This document shows positions 63,134 to 64,000 of a DNA stretch of 64,000 bases, one piece after another; the first letter of the stretch is position 1; the number at the start of each line of letters is the position of its first letter. Position numbers and translations under genes: made by a program. The stretch lies in NCBI RefSeq assembly GCF_000419685.1, contig NZ_ATTM01000004.1, positions 1 to 64,000 of the forward strand. The letters are read 5' to 3'. Source of the DNA: Flavobacterium antarcticum DSM 19726. GTDB taxonomy: Bacteria > Bacteroidota > Bacteroidia > Flavobacteriales > Flavobacteriaceae. Under the pieces are notes generated by a model. The model worked only from the letters and a program-made list of their open reading frames with translations. It was not told the DNA's origin and searched no databases.

Positions 63134-64000
63134 TTACTTAAGCGTCACTTTACTTCCGTTGAATAATTTTCCATCGGCAGTCACTACATATTTTTCTCCA
63201 GCTGCAAGTCCAGATACAACTTCGATGTTATCACCATAAGTTCTCCCTAAACGCAACCATCTTAACAAAGCAATATTATCAGCCGTAACAGTGTAAACTC
63301 CGTTTAATTGTCCTTGCGAAATTACCGCCGATTTCGGAATCACAACCATTGTTGAAGCAGCCGCATTGGCGTCTTTTTCAATTGGAAAAATTACATTTAC
63401 GAACATTCCTGATAATGCTGCGTCTTTCTTTGCATCCAAAGCTAATTTCACTAAATATTGTCCACTTGAACCTTGTGATGAAGAACTAATTTCAGTTACT
63501 TTCCCTTTAATCACTTCGTTTGAAGATTTCAATTTTATATCAGCAGAAGTTCCGTTTTTGATTTTCAAAATATCAGATTCAGAAATCGAAACAACCGCTT
63601 GCAATTCGCCACCACCTTCAATCGTTAATAATGGCGCTCCAGGATTTGCCATTGTTCCTGCTTTTACAAAAGTTTCAGTTACAGTTCCGTCAAAAGGAGC
63701 GGTCATGTTTGCATAAGCAAATTGTGCCATAACTTCACTTCGCATCGCTTTAGCGGCATTTAATCCTGCTTCAGCCATTTGATATTGAGTAGTTACGTTG
63801 TCTAATTCTTTTTGAGAAGCACTTTGTTGTTTGAATAAAGCTGTAAATCGTTCAAAATCTTTTTTCGCACTATTATAACCTGCTTGTGCTTGCATAATTC
63901 CGGCATCTGCTTGCGATTTTTTTGCTCTTAAATCATCGTTGTTGATGCTCACTAACAGTTGGCCTTTGCGAACTTTCTGTCCAGTGCTTACTTTTAAGTC
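63134..64000 (-). CDS. RND periplasmic adaptor (HlyD/MFP), N-terminus beyond window
   Basis: The visible 289 codons continue from the window edge. The first visible residues read DLKVSTGQKVRKGQLLVSIN, the lipoyl-like motif of membrane-fusion proteins, so the true start is beyond 64000. A coiled-coil hairpin (KKSQADAGIMQAQAGYNSAK and KELDNVTTQYQMAEAGLNAA) follows, then the second half of the lipoyl domain (MTAPFDGTVTETFVKAGTMA) and beta-barrel domains. It links the permease (40 bases downstream) to an outer-membrane channel. Confidence 0.93.
   Translation of the reverse strand, partial: DLKVSTGQKVRKGQLLVSINNDDLRAKKSQADAGIMQAQAGYNSAKKDFERFTALFKQQSASQKELDNVTTQYQMAEAGLNAAKAMRSEVMAQFAYANMTAPFDGTVTETFVKAGTMANPGAPLLTIEGGGELQAVVSISESDILKIKNGTSADIKLKSSNEVIKGKVTEISSSSQGSSGQYLVKLALDAKKDAALSGMFVNVIFPIEKDANAAASTMVVIPKSAVISQGQLNGVYTVTADNIALLRWLRLGRTYGDNIEVVSGLAAGEKYVVTADGKLFNGSKVTLK

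Overview
The window is about 64 kb of low-GC DNA from a member of the Bacteroidota, most likely Flavobacterium or a close relative in the Flavobacteriaceae. The main evidence is a type IX secretion protein (PorQ), a monomeric NADP isocitrate dehydrogenase, a fused E1 alpha/beta 2-oxoacid dehydrogenase, DUF3667 and DUF6252 proteins, and many Cys-anchored lipoproteins. Promoters follow the Bacteroidota pattern (TTG, 17-23 nt spacer, TAnnTTTG) and Shine-Dalgarno sequences are not evident. No rRNA, tRNA or CRISPR array was seen, and no complete prophage.

Positions 1-6300 are an accessory region. It holds the start of an IS3-family transposase, a shortened conserved hypothetical gene, ten perfectly phased 21-bp tandem repeats (559-779) and a gene-poor stretch. 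Three unrelated-looking cargo genes follow: a DUF2971 protein and two serine-beta-lactamase-fold hydrolases. Two diverged direct copies (R1 and R2, about 275-295 bp) of a hairpin-rich element lie downstream of the first two cargo genes. A GTTAC(nn)GCAA motif precedes all three. The layout looks cassette-like, but no integrase or reverse transcriptase is present.

Positions 6300-32300 are mostly core genome: an SDR oxidoreductase, an M3 peptidase, trmD - PepSY-like - rplS, icd, thiamine pyrophosphokinase - Nudix hydrolase - rlmF, uvrB, a TerB-like protein, an esterase, a DUF1456 protein, an SGNH hydrolase, a PAS histidine kinase with a coupled receiver, rdgB, a DEAD-box helicase, a carboxypeptidase-regulatory-like protein, trmH, a sirtuin, purB and a CPA2 cation/proton antiporter.

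Positions 32300-42700 are rich in signalling. A soluble 1740-residue histidine kinase with about eleven PAS domains and one GAF domain is followed at 1-nt spacing by a lone receiver, and then by a receiver-PAS-DHp protein with no ATPase domain. A FAS1 lipoprotein, a DUF3667 membrane pair and another lone receiver follow.

Positions 42900-64000 carry the fused E1 dehydrogenase, a Crp/Fnr regulator with a haem-binding-like protein and a periplasmic 5-hydroxyisourate hydrolase, an MscS channel, a nucleoside transporter, cmk, a thioredoxin, porQ, lon, a DUF6252 lipoprotein, an MFS transporter, an M48 lipoprotein peptidase, and an RND efflux pump whose adaptor runs off the right edge.

Three copies of a structured intergenic element (6159-6246, 15938-16034, 51953-52097) share a closing stem, a variable central hairpin and a GAACGGATnGCCnGA-like right arm. 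With R1/R2 and the 21-bp repeats, these are the least explained parts of the window.
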